Source: Herminiimonas contaminans (GTDB lineage Bacteria > Pseudomonadota > Gammaproteobacteria > Burkholderiales > Burkholderiaceae_D). From it: a stretch of DNA of 64,000 nucleotides. Shown one piece after another: positions 1 through 8,025 of the stretch. The position numbers and the translations under genes are program-made. Numbering within the stretch: position 1 is the first letter of the stretch; every line of letters starts with the position of its first letter. The DNA lies in NCBI RefSeq assembly GCF_015645465.1, contig NZ_JADOEL010000013.1:1-64000 (forward strand), read 5' to 3'. Below the pieces are notes generated by a model, which made no database searches, was not told where the DNA came from, and saw only the letters and a list, made by a program, of their open reading frames with translations.

Positions 1-125
1 ATTACATCGAGATGTTCTACAACGTCAAACGACGTCATAATCATGCTGACCGGCTTTCGCCCGTCAACTATGAAAAGCAGTACTTCGAGAGGCTTGCGAG
101 TGTCTAAGAAACTCGGGGCGATTCA
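1..125 (+). mobile_element. Right end of an IS3-family insertion sequence (rest outside window)
   Basis: The window opens inside the 3' end of an IS3-family transposase gene. Just after its stop codon is a sequence whose reverse complement, TGAATCGCCCCGAGTTTC, read from base 125, looks like the TGA-starting, GCCCC-containing terminal inverted repeat of IS3-group elements. The element would therefore end at about base 125. The left end is not in the window, so completeness and target duplication cannot be judged. Confidence 0.7.
3..107 (+). CDS. IS3-family transposase OrfB, C-terminal 34 residues only
   Basis: Frame 3 reads through YIEMFYNVKRRH and DRLSPVNYE to a TAA stop. This is the characteristic C-terminal tail of the DDE integrase domain of IS3-family OrfB transposases (the YIE.FYN..R.H and LSP..YE signatures). 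The gene starts upstream of the window. The protein catalyses transposition; the remainder, including most of the DDE catalytic triad, cannot be seen here. Confidence 0.8.
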   Translation, partial: YIEMFYNVKRRHNHADRLSPVNYEKQYFERLASV

Positions 126-330
126 GGTTACGTTCATTTAGCTTGTTCGTACTAGTAAATTGGTGGTGGCTGATACATTTACACGATCAATAGTCTAGCC
201 AGTTTTACTGGCCCCAAGATCTGTGCCAATGACTATCCTGATGGCACGGCCCTTGATACTTATCCAATCCGAGAAATATGAATTTACTATTATGAGCCCA
301 GGTGAAAGAGCAATAAGGAAGAAGGAACAA

Positions 331-1392
331 ATGCCCAACGAATACCCCATTCGTGCCGACACGCACATCTCCGAGTCGAAATCGCTTGCGCTGCTACGGC
401 AATCCCTGCCGAGCCACTGGGTAATACGCGAGGTAGGTGAACGCGACTATGGCCTGGACGTGTATGTTGAAATTGTCGGAGCGGATAAGCGTCTACGCGG
501 CGATCTCGTCGCTATTCAGCTAAAAAGCCAAACCGAAGTAAAATTCTCCAAACCGTCTCCCAGAAAATATACGACGCTCCATACGGTCAAACGCACCACG
601 CTGAATTATTGGTTGGGTATGCCAATACCAGTGTTCCTATGTTTAGTATGTCTATCCACCGAGCGCTGTTATTGGGTGAATATCAAGCGGCGAAACCGCG
701 AGGGCGCCTATTCCAAAACAACGCGTCCCCGAACAAGGCAGAAACCGACCGAGGCGCCTAATCCCATCATTCGAATCGAAGCGGTCGATATCTTCAAGGC
801 AAGCCACTTAAGTCGCTTCCAGAGATCTTATGAGGTTGAGCGCCGTTGGCCGGAGATCGAGGTTGCTATCGAGAAGGGCCTGACGACATACACTTCGCTC
901 GGTCCGTTGGTACTCATGTGTAAGCGTCGCGATCCGATGAAACATTGTTCGACCACGCTGCAATACCTCATTAACAGCTATTGGGAGACGTTCCAGACTC
1001 TCCACATGTACCTGAAGGGCCAGTCACAAGCCGATCTTTCCCATTGGTATAAGGAGAACTCTCGCTATGCCAAAGCGAATAGACTTCCGGAGTCATATAC
1101 CCTTTACTTCCATACCGTGTCTGCCATGTTCAATGAGATGTTGAGTGATTATCGAGACTACCTTATCACGGTGTACGATATGGTAACTGCGACTCACAAG
1201 GAATATTTTGATCAGCGCTTTCCCTTATTGCGCTCACATTTAGAACATCGGCCTTTAACTTTCCTTGCGGACGACTGGTATCCCCGTTATTTCTTTGACG
1301 AGCACGAGAGCGAAACAAGATGCCCTGAAAAACTATTCTTCGAAGACTTCGCAGAATATGACAATATGCTGGACGATCTACTCCGCAGTTAA
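331..1392 (+). CDS. DUF4365 domain protein with nuclease-like signature
   Basis: This 353-residue protein carries an N-terminal DUF4365 domain (about residues 8-150). Visible residues include D39, D43 in DYGLDVYVE, and Q63-x-K65 in AIQLKSQ. That spacing is compatible with a PD-(D/E)xK nuclease core, the fold suggested for this family, but activity is inferred. The C-terminal 200 residues match nothing I recognise. An in-frame start at 223 exists, but the ATG at 331 follows a strong AAGGAAGAAGGAA ribosome site and begins the conserved region. It lies alone between an IS3 end and integrative-element debris, which suggests horizontal transfer. DUF4365 proteins often occur in defence islands, but no partner gene is seen here. 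Confidence 0.75.
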   Translation: MPNEYPIRADTHISESKSLALLRQSLPSHWVIREVGERDYGLDVYVEIVGADKRLRGDLVAIQLKSQTEVKFSKPSPRKYTTLHTVKRTTLNYWLGMPIPVFLCLVCLSTERCYWVNIKRRNREGAYSKTTRPRTRQKPTEAPNPIIRIEAVDIFKASHLSRFQRSYEVERRWPEIEVAIEKGLTTYTSLGPLVLMCKRRDPMKHCSTTLQYLINSYWETFQTLHMYLKGQSQADLSHWYKENSRYAKANRLPESYTLYFHTVSAMFNEMLSDYRDYLITVYDMVTATHKEYFDQRFPLLRSHLEHRPLTFLADDWYPRYFFDEHESETRCPEKLFFEDFAEYDNMLDDLLRS

Positions 1393-1503
1393 GCCTCGCT
1401 TTTGTGAAGACAATAAAATGTTAAGTTGGCCAGTTCTTTTTCGATTCGATCGGCAAACACGGTAACATCCCACCTGGCATACGCTACCGCTTTGCACATC
1501 TGC

Positions 1504-1740
1504 TTATTCAAGACCGGTTCGCCGGGCGCTTAAGTCGTGTTCAACGATGTGCGAGAAATTCTTCCAGTTGGCTTGGATTGGGTCTTTGCGCTCGAAATTG
1601 AGATCGAGATTAATGATCGTGCCGTTGATCGGTAATGCCCCAGTACCCTATTCGTAGTCATTCAGCTTGCGGCGCACCTGCACGCCTGAAATTTGTTGCG
1701 CCACGCCATGACGCCGAATCTGGAAGGCATGCTTCCTAAC
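1504..1740 (-). pseudogene. Decayed gene remnant of unknown family
   Basis: Read on the minus strand from about 1740, one frame gives a protein-like stretch with FQIRRHGVAQQ and VQVRRKLNDYE, then an in-frame TAG, then GTGALPINGTIINLDLNFE and IVEHDLSARRTGLE, ending in TAA at 1504. Smooth coding character on both sides of the stop suggests a gene 3' end inactivated by a nonsense mutation. I do not recognise the family. No start is visible and the upstream side runs into unrelated GC-rich sequence. Confidence 0.35.
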
Positions 1741-2249
1741 AAGTAACCTCGACGCTATCGGCCCACTGCGTTGTGCGTCTCCTGAACGGACCGCGCTGCT
1801 CCAGGTTCGCTATTCGCTTATCCCTGACGGCACTGGCTAGCGCCAGCCTTCCCCATCCCTGATGCCTACGGCCCGGATTCTCGATCCGGGCCTGCGCGCT
1901 TCGCTTGCGTGCGGTCGGCACACAGGGAGGGCCGTTGCCTGTCCAGCCGTCTCCCCTGACTCCATCACCTTGCTCGCGACTGTAGCCCGCGGCCGTGTGC
2001 CGTCAAGGCGCGCAGGGCCGTGTCCTCGGCTACGCCTACGGGCCGCACCAACCCTGCGCTTGTCTCCTTGACGGCCCCCGTCCACGGGCTCCCTTCCGTC
2101 GCGGGCGATGAACTCAGGAAAGACGGTGGCAACGAGGCCAACCGGGTTCTTCGTGCCGACCGCACCGAACAGCCGAAAGGCTGGGCTCCGAATCTTGGAA
2201 CCCGGTGTGCGGTGTGAACAGCCAACCCTTCTTTGCCAGGAGAAAGACC
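1741..2249. other. GC-rich non-coding leader of an integrative element
   Basis: About 500 bp of very GC-rich sequence without a convincing gene: small open frames overlap on both strands with no ribosome sites or family signatures. It immediately precedes the DUF932 gene start. My impression is that similar leaders precede DUF932 genes in integrative and conjugative elements and broad-host plasmids, so it probably came in as one block with the truncated gene downstream. Confidence 0.4.
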
Positions 2250-2535
2250 ATGCAACTCGCATCCCGTTTCGCTTCCCATTCCCCGACGCTGCGCAGCGAT
2301 TACCCGCTGTCCGACGACCCAATCCGCCGCGTGGCCCCGTCTATCTTCGCGGACGCCCCGCACGAAAGCCGCTCCGAACGGTACGCCTACATCCCTACCG
2401 CCGCCGTGCTGGTAGAACTGCGCAAGGAAGGGTTTGAACCCTTCATGGCAGCGCAAACCCGTGTGCGCCACGACGACCGCCGCGACTACACCAAACACAT
2501 GCTGCGCCTGCGCCACGCCAGCCAGATCACAATCG
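2250..2535 (+). pseudogene. DUF932 domain protein, N-terminal fragment
   Basis: The ATG at 2250 follows an AGGAGA ribosome site and opens MQLASRFASHSPTLRSD, continuing through RRVAPSIFADAPHE, YAYIPTAAVL and RVRHDDRRDYTKHMLRLRHA. This is the conserved N-terminus of DUF932 proteins of conjugative elements and phages, normally around 270 or more residues. Homology stops after about 94 residues, near 2532, where the sequence switches to a RidA-family gene in another frame. The open frame runs on without meaning to 2705. This is a breakpoint remnant; full-length function (thought to be DNA-transaction related) is unknown. Confidence 0.7.
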
Positions 2536-2541
2536 CATCAA

Positions 2542-2940
2542 TTGGTGACGCCGAGTGCACAATTGCGCACTTTGACGGTACCAGGACAGGAAATCCCGGG
2601 CATATCCGGCGCGGTGGTGGTGCAAGATGGTTTGCTCTTGCTCAGTGGGCACGTGCCTGTTGCAGCAGATGGAAGTGTGTCTGCCACCCTGGAAGGGCAG
2701 CTTGAGCAGACCTTCCAGAATCTGGATGCGACCTTGCGCCATGCGGGTAGTAGTCCACAACAGATCGCACGTATGACTTTTTATGTAAGTGACTATAGGC
2801 CTGAACAGTTGGAGGCCATACGAACCGCTCGTGATCGCTGGTTAAAGGGGCATGCGCCAGCGAGTGCGTTGATTGGGGTGCAGGCTTTGTATCGGCCGGA
2901 TGTGAAGGTGGAGATAGATGCGATTGCGGTGCAGCGTTGA
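2542..2940 (+). CDS. RidA/YjgF-YER057c-UK114 family protein, 5'-truncated
   Basis: About 132 residues with the RidA core: LLLLSGHVPVAADG, then QTFQNLDATLRHAGSSPQQIARMTFYVSD and a C-terminal PDVKVEIDAIAVQR. Family members form trimers; RidA itself hydrolyses reactive enamine/imine intermediates, and many paralogues have unknown substrates. The canonical RidA arginine near the end is not obvious, so this is probably a non-RidA subgroup. There is no ATG: only TTG (2542) or GTG (2545) codons without a ribosome site, and the left side is foreign DUF932 DNA. I infer that the native start was lost at the junction; expression is doubtful. Confidence 0.65.
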   Translation: MVTPSAQLRTLTVPGQEIPGISGAVVVQDGLLLLSGHVPVAADGSVSATLEGQLEQTFQNLDATLRHAGSSPQQIARMTFYVSDYRPEQLEAIRTARDRWLKGHAPASALIGVQALYRPDVKVEIDAIAVQR

Positions 2941-3039
2941 TGCCCCACAAACGACGGTAGCGACGGTAAGATAAAAGCTTGTGATCTTGCGGGTTTCTTT
3001 TTGTCAGGATTGGGTACGGATAGCCTGGTTAGATGATTT

Positions 3040-3055
3040 ACACTCTTGAGAGTGT
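3040..3055. promoter_or_regulatory. Palindromic operator-like site upstream of a lipoprotein gene
   Basis: ACACTC-TTGA-GAGTGT is a perfect 6-bp inverted repeat with a 4-base centre, 68 bp before the lipoprotein start. It could be a dimeric regulator site or a small hairpin in the leader. No regulator for it is encoded nearby. Confidence 0.35.
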
Positions 3056-3122
3056 TGTAGTCTGAAGCATGATTTGTGAGCTATCAGAAAATTTTAATAA
3101 TAAACCTTCAAAAAGGGTAATC

Positions 3123-3677
3123 ATGAAACTGGCTTTATCTTCCGTGTTTGTGGCTATGTTGGTACTGGCTGGCTGCGCTAATCCGCTTAACCGGGTAACG
3201 TCTGATAACTATGCAAGAGATTGCAGTACGGCGGAGAGCAGGGGGCAATTGAAGGTTGCAGAGGAGGCCTGCTACCGCGCTTTGGTCAATGTTGATATTG
3301 GTAATCTCGGACAAGAGCTGAAGTCGCAAAGACTTTACAATCTGGCGCGCATCAAGCGGCAATTGGCAAAATTCGCAGAGGCGGAGCAATTGCTGAAGGA
3401 ATCGCTGCTGATAGAAGAGAAACAGACCCCCGTTTCGGATCAACGTATAGGAAGACGTCTCGTTGAATTATCCGTCAATCTCGCTGGTCAGAATAAGTGG
3501 GATGAAGGAACGCAGTATTTACAACGCGTATTGCCGTTGGCAGGGCAATTTTCTGGTTTTGAGCGTGCATATATCGTCGAAGTGCTGAGTCAGTATGCGC
3601 AGCATTTCCGTACAAAGAAGAACTCTGCGCTGGCAGAACAATATGAGGCCCAGGCGGAGAAGCTGCGTAAGAGTTAA
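3123..3677 (+). CDS. Putative TPR-like outer-membrane lipoprotein
   Basis: A 184-residue protein starting at the ATG after AAAAAGGG; an in-frame ATG at 3069 would spoil the signal peptide. The N-terminus MKLALSSVFVAMLVLAGC is a lipoprotein signal with lipobox LAGC. The mature part is helical with repeated A/L/E patterns (SQRLYNLARIKRQLAKFAEAEQLLKESLLIEE and a similar later repeat), suggesting two or three tetratricopeptide-like units that bind other proteins. The function is unknown. It is transcribed alone and followed by a strong terminator. Confidence 0.65.
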   Translation: MKLALSSVFVAMLVLAGCANPLNRVTSDNYARDCSTAESRGQLKVAEEACYRALVNVDIGNLGQELKSQRLYNLARIKRQLAKFAEAEQLLKESLLIEEKQTPVSDQRIGRRLVELSVNLAGQNKWDEGTQYLQRVLPLAGQFSGFERAYIVEVLSQYAQHFRTKKNSALAEQYEAQAEKLRKS

Positions 3678-3704
3678 GTCTCTCTCAGGACGGTTTGAAC
3701 TTGA

Positions 3705-3733
3705 AAACGGTTGTCACGGCAGCCGTTTTTTTT
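3705..3733 (+). terminator. Rho-independent terminator after the lipoprotein gene
   Basis: Stem AAACGG...CCGTTT with an inner TG/CA extension, followed by an uninterrupted run of T residues (3725-3733). Confidence 0.8.
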
Positions 3734-3792
3734 CGTCGCATCTTTGCATCATGCGCATCAGGTATAAATTGCTTCAAGGTCTGGCGTTGAAT

Positions 3793-3809
3793 ATAATGAG
3801 AATCATTAT
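3793..3809. promoter_or_regulatory. Fur box upstream of fecI-like gene 1
   Basis: ATAATGAGAATCATTAT is a perfect inverted repeat around GAA and matches the Fur consensus (GATAATGATAATCATTATC) at nearly every core position. It lies 46 bp before the sigma factor start, so iron-replete Fur would repress the whole fecI-fecR unit. Confidence 0.85.
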
Positions 3810-3854
3810 TATTTGAATGCCGCCGATTTAAGAGTGCGGCAAGCGGGAAATCCG

Positions 3855-4370
3855 ATGCCGGCCCTTGAATCCAACCTGCAACAGCAGGTTCATCTCCTCT
3901 ATAGCGACCACCACGGTTGGCTGTTCGGCTGGCTGCGCAAAAAAATGGGCTGCACGCATCAGGCGGCTGATCTGGCACAGGATGCATTCCTGCAAATCCT
4001 CGGGCGTCCGGAAGCATTGACCGAAGTACGTGAACCACGAGCCTATCTGACAACGATTGCGCGTCGGCTGGTGTTTGAAAGCTGGCGTCGGCGTGATCTG
4101 GAGCAGGCCTATCTGGCCGAGCTGGCAGCATTACCCGAAGACCTTGCGCCTTCGCCGGAAGACCAGGCGCTGGTGTTGGAGACTTTGCTGACGATCGATC
4201 GTTTGCTGGATGGCTTGTCTGTCAAGGCACGTACTGCCTTCCTTATGAGCCAGCTGGACGGGATGACTTATCAGGAGATTGCGACCGAGCTGAACGTTTC
4301 TGCCAGCCGCGTCCGGCAATACATGGCACAGGCGCTGACCTGCTGTTATGCAGCGGCATTGCCTGCATGA
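3855..4370 (+). CDS. FecI-like ECF sigma factor
   Basis: A 171-residue extracytoplasmic-function sigma factor of the iron-starvation (FecI) type. Region 2 (about residues 8-80) includes YSDHHGWLFGWLRKKMG, DLAQDAFLQIL and REPRAYLTTIARR; region 4 (about 115-165) includes LDGMTYQEIATELNVSASRVRQYM, a helix-turn-helix. A TTG at 3813 would lengthen it but sits on the Fur box; the ATG at 3855 after AGCGGGAA is preferred. It overlaps the anti-sigma gene by ATGA. It is expected to direct RNA polymerase to the receptor gene at 5488 when FecR relays the siderophore signal. Confidence 0.9.
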   Translation: MPALESNLQQQVHLLYSDHHGWLFGWLRKKMGCTHQAADLAQDAFLQILGRPEALTEVREPRAYLTTIARRLVFESWRRRDLEQAYLAELAALPEDLAPSPEDQALVLETLLTIDRLLDGLSVKARTAFLMSQLDGMTYQEIATELNVSASRVRQYMAQALTCCYAAALPA

Positions 4371-5359
4371 GTGCCATGGTCGCTACTACTGCTCCTGCTG
4401 CGAACGACCCTATAGTCGAAGCTGCCATAGACTGGATTATTTGCCTGCGTTCGGGTGATGCGAGTCAGGCCGAGCATGATGCTTTCAAACGTTGGCGCTT
4501 GCTCGATACACGGCATGATGCCGCTATCCGCCATCTTGAGCAGGTGCTGGGCACTTTCGATACCTTGCCGGTTGCTCCCCAGGTGCGCAGTACTGCACGG
4601 CGTGCTTTGCTGAACTCACCGGATCGCCGGAAATTATTGCGCAATACATTAGCCATGTTGCTGCTCGGATCGGGAACGGGTTTGCTCGTGCAGCGTGTTA
4701 CACCGCTGGATACCATGACCGCCGACTTGCGTACCGCGACGGGACAGCGCAAACACATACACCTCGCGGATGGCAGTCAGATTTGGCTGAATGCACGCAG
4801 TGCAGCGGATATCGATTTTGACGAAGCGACGCGTCGCATCCATCTGCGTAGCGGCGAGATCATCGTCGACGTTGCGCCAGACGCGCAGCGTCCATTCGTG
4901 GTTCAGAGTGCGCAAGGAGGCATGCGCGCACTGGGTACGCGTTTCCTGGTGCGGCAGGAAGAGGGCAGCACGGTCCTCGCCGTATTGCATTCTTCGGTGC
5001 GTATAGACGTGGCGAGTGGTGCCAGCAGTACCTTGGTTGCTGGCCAGAGTGCACGCTTCGATCAGAAGCAGATAGAAGCGATTGATATTGCATCTGGCGA
5101 TAGCGCTGCCTGGGTCGATGGTTTCATAGAAGTACATGACAGACCGCTCAGTGAAGTGATTGCGGCCTTGCGTCCTTATCGTTCCGGATTCTTGCGTGTG
5201 ACGCCACAGGCCGGAGCCTTGCGAGTGACGGGCGCGTTCCCGCTCGATGATAGTGGCAGGGCGCTGGCAGCGTTGGCGGAAACCTTGCCGATTACCATCC
5301 GCAGTCGTACCGATTACTGGGTCAGCATAGAGTTGCGGGAGCCTGCCAAGTCGTCTTGA
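4367..5359 (+). CDS. FecR-like sigma regulator (anti-sigma factor)
   Basis: A 330-residue inner-membrane regulator. A cytoplasmic N-terminal segment (DUF4880-like, residues 15-60: VEAAIDWIICLRSG, DAFKRWRLLD) binds the sigma factor. One membrane helix lies at about 91-108 (LRNTLAMLLLGSGTGLLV). The periplasmic FecR domain follows (about 120-215, ATGQRKHIHLADGSQIWLN), then a C-terminal STN-like part (250-325) that contacts the receptor's signalling domain. The ATGA overlap with the sigma gene indicates translational coupling. The next gene is a receptor with an STN domain, the standard partner. Confidence 0.9.
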   Translation: MSAMVATTAPAANDPIVEAAIDWIICLRSGDASQAEHDAFKRWRLLDTRHDAAIRHLEQVLGTFDTLPVAPQVRSTARRALLNSPDRRKLLRNTLAMLLLGSGTGLLVQRVTPLDTMTADLRTATGQRKHIHLADGSQIWLNARSAADIDFDEATRRIHLRSGEIIVDVAPDAQRPFVVQSAQGGMRALGTRFLVRQEEGSTVLAVLHSSVRIDVASGASSTLVAGQSARFDQKQIEAIDIASGDSAAWVDGFIEVHDRPLSEVIAALRPYRSGFLRVTPQAGALRVTGAFPLDDSGRALAALAETLPITIRSRTDYWVSIELREPAKSS

Positions 5360-5444
5360 CCATCCTGTCTTCCACCCGCAAAAAATATTTTCAAAATAAT
5401 GGCGTTCAGCCCTGTCACTTTTTGATCTTCGTTGCACAAACCAG

Positions 5445-5467
5445 ATGAAACCCTCGTTTATCTCGTT
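5445..5467 (+). promoter_or_regulatory. Candidate FecI-type ECF promoter for receptor 1
   Basis: ATGAAACCC about 21 bp before the receptor start region, with TCGTT at 5463-5467. The spacing ATGA-N14-TCGTT equals that of a site upstream of the receptor at 10468-12948 (12988-13010). The similarity suggests a shared ECF promoter; assignment of -35 and -10 is inferred. Confidence 0.4.
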
Positions 5468-5487
5468 TGTATTAGCGGAGAATTACC

Positions 5488-7869
5488 TTGAATCCATTTT
5501 CTAAGCTCCCTTCATTGCGTCCGTCAGTCCTGGCGGTCTGCCTTGCCTTGAGCTCCCCTTTGCTCATGCATAGCGCATGGGCACAAAGCAGCAAATCCGC
5601 AACGCAGGTATTTGATATACCTGCGGGACCGCTGGACGTAACTTTGACCCGGATCGCACGGCAAAGCGGGCAGATTATTTCCATCCAGCCCGAGCAATTG
5701 CAAGGCCGCACAGCGGCGGCTATCAAGGGTGAAATGAATGCAGAGCAAGCATATCGCCAGGCCTTGCAAGGCAGCGGCCTTGAGTTGTTTGTGACGGGGA
5801 GTGGTGCGTTAAACCTGCGCCCGGCACCGGCGGCAGGAACCACTACTTTGCCCGAAGTGAAGGTGACGGCAAATGGAGGGCAGGAAACCAGCACCGGCCC
5901 CTTGCTCGGTTATGTAGCCAAACGTACGACGACCGGCAGTAAGACAGACACTGCCATCATAGAGATTCCGCAATCCATTTCCGTTATTACCGCTGACGAG
6001 ATATCGGATAAAGGCATTACCACGTTGACGGATGCGCTCGCGCAAACACCGGGTGTGACAGTGAACCCGTATGGCTTTGATTCCCGCGCGCTGGATTGGG
6101 TGGTCTTGCGAGGTTTTGATGGCTGGTACACAAGTAATTATCGCGACGGTTTGATACAGAACGTAGGGATCAACTTCCTCGGCGTGCAGACCGAAGTCTA
6201 CGGGCTGGAACGACTGGAAGTCTTGCGCGGACCTTCATCGGTGCTGTTTGGCAAAGGCGATGTCGGTGGTGTCGTGAATCGTGTCAGCAAACTGCCGAGT
6301 GTAGATGCACCGTGCGAGGTCGTTGTGCAGACTGGCAGCTTTGGCCGCAAGCAAGTCGCTGCCGACTTTGGTGGCGCACTGGATGACGAGGGAAAGTTTC
6401 TGTATCGGGTGGTCGGCGTGGGACTCGATACCGGGACCCAGGAAAAATATCCTAACGGTGAACGTATGGATCAGCAGCGTCAGTATCTGGCGCCATCATT
6501 ACGCTGGCAGATCTCGCCGAGGACTTCGCTGGTGATGCAAGCCGAGTACTTGCGTGATGACTCATCTGATGACGTGCAGTTTGTGACGGCGAATGGCGTA
6601 CGAACGAATGTGAAGGAGGGTGATCCCAACTACAGTCGCATCAAGAGCGGGACCGATGCGGTCGGTTACCAGTTTGAACATAAACTGGACGACGGATGGA
6701 TGGTGCAACAAAAAATGCGTTATGCGCGTCGTACTATGGACAAGCATCATGTTTCCTGGGTACTGGATCCTGATGGCGTTACATTAAGGCGCACAGCGCG
6801 TCGTGATGTGGAATCAGTCAATGAGCTGACGATAGACACCTCATTGCAAGGTACGGTGCAGACCGGTTCGGTATCGCATAAGCTCTTGTTCGGACTGGAC
6901 TGGGATAACAGTCGCGCTGATTCGCAACGATACAGCGGTTCGGCACCCAGTCTGGACATTCGTAATCCTGTATATGGTGTCTACATTCCTGAGCCGACCA
7001 ACCAGAATACCGATGTGCAAATCAAAACTACGCAGTTAGGTTTGTATGTGCAGGATCAAATCAAGTTTGATAAACACTGGGGACTGACATTTGGTTTGCG
7101 TCGCGACCACGTCAAGACCGACACTTCGGATTATCTGAACGCAGAAAAAGCAGCACAATCCGACAAGGCAACGACGGGTCGCATAGGCCTCAATTACCTA
7201 GTAGGTAACGGCTGGGCACCGTACATCAGCTACGCAACATCGTTTGTGCCCAACGTCGGTATAGACACGGCTGGCAATAACTACAAATCCAGCAATGGCC
7301 GCCAGGTGGAAATGGGTATCAAGTACATGCCGGAAGGCTCGCCGATTTCATTTGCGGCAGCCTTGTTCAATCTCGAAAAGACGAATGTCCTGAGCTACGA
7401 TCCTGCCGCCGATGAAACACGTCAGATCGGCAAAATCCGTTCGCGTGGACTGGAACTGGAGGCGAAGGCAGCCTTGTCGCGACAATTGCGTTTGACCGCA
7501 TCATTTACAGCGCTGGACCTGAGCGTACGTGAAAGCGCCAATCCGGATGAAATCGGCAAGACACCGGTATTAACGCCTGAAGTGACCGGCTCGTTGTGGC
7601 TGGACTATGTGGTGGCAGATAGCAGCTTGCGTGGACTCAGCTTTGGTTCCGGCTTGCGCTACATCGGCAAGCGCTGGAATGAAGAAACGAACGTAACGTC
7701 CGAGCCATCCTATACACTGGTCGATGCGGCCGTGCGGTATGACACCGGGCCATGGCGTTTTGCTCTCAACGCCAGCAATTTGTTTGACAAGCAGTACTTC
7801 AACGGCGGCCGTAGTTACTACCGGGGAATGGAGCGCAGCATATTGCTGACTGCGCGTTACCGATTCTAA
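5488..7869 (+). CDS. TonB-dependent siderophore receptor with STN signalling domain
   Basis: A 793-residue outer-membrane transducer. The TTG start is supported by GCGGAG seven bases upstream and by the signal peptide it opens (residues 1-32, ending HSAWA). Residues about 42-110 form the STN domain (VFDIPAGPLDVTLTRIARQSG), a plug follows at about 155-270 (QTPGVTVNPYG, LEVLRGPSSVLFGKGDVGGVV), then the 22-strand barrel ending in aromatic F (LTARYRF). It imports a ferric siderophore using TonB-ExbBD energy and signals through its STN domain to the adjacent FecR-FecI pair. The ligand cannot be told from sequence. Confidence 0.93.
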   Translation: MNPFSKLPSLRPSVLAVCLALSSPLLMHSAWAQSSKSATQVFDIPAGPLDVTLTRIARQSGQIISIQPEQLQGRTAAAIKGEMNAEQAYRQALQGSGLELFVTGSGALNLRPAPAAGTTTLPEVKVTANGGQETSTGPLLGYVAKRTTTGSKTDTAIIEIPQSISVITADEISDKGITTLTDALAQTPGVTVNPYGFDSRALDWVVLRGFDGWYTSNYRDGLIQNVGINFLGVQTEVYGLERLEVLRGPSSVLFGKGDVGGVVNRVSKLPSVDAPCEVVVQTGSFGRKQVAADFGGALDDEGKFLYRVVGVGLDTGTQEKYPNGERMDQQRQYLAPSLRWQISPRTSLVMQAEYLRDDSSDDVQFVTANGVRTNVKEGDPNYSRIKSGTDAVGYQFEHKLDDGWMVQQKMRYARRTMDKHHVSWVLDPDGVTLRRTARRDVESVNELTIDTSLQGTVQTGSVSHKLLFGLDWDNSRADSQRYSGSAPSLDIRNPVYGVYIPEPTNQNTDVQIKTTQLGLYVQDQIKFDKHWGLTFGLRRDHVKTDTSDYLNAEKAAQSDKATTGRIGLNYLVGNGWAPYISYATSFVPNVGIDTAGNNYKSSNGRQVEMGIKYMPEGSPISFAAALFNLEKTNVLSYDPAADETRQIGKIRSRGLELEAKAALSRQLRLTASFTALDLSVRESANPDEIGKTPVLTPEVTGSLWLDYVVADSSLRGLSFGSGLRYIGKRWNEETNVTSEPSYTLVDAAVRYDTGPWRFALNASNLFDKQYFNGGRSYYRGMERSILLTARYRF

Positions 7870-7965
7870 GGTGTCTTGTTTACACATCGTTGAATGTCGA
7901 TGCGACGCATCGCATGTTCGTGCATACCTTGCGCTTCGTTGAAATTCTAAGTCTCTTAGACGTAT

Positions 7966-8003
7966 AAAAAAGCCCCAATGACGAAAGTCATCGGGGCTTT
8001 TTT
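7966..8003. terminator. Bidirectional terminator between convergent receptor genes
   Basis: A-run, stem AGCCCCAATGAC-GAAA-GTCATCGGGGCT with one mismatch, then a T-run; it can end transcription from both sides. The same stem recurs at 10421-10449. Confidence 0.88.
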
Positions 8004-8025
8004 ATACTCATGCAGTTGAATTGAT

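Noticed and set aside
1736-2516. Several overlapping open frames on both strands
   Set aside because: GC-rich leader DNA in which all frames are open; no ribosome sites or motifs except for the DUF932 start at 2250.
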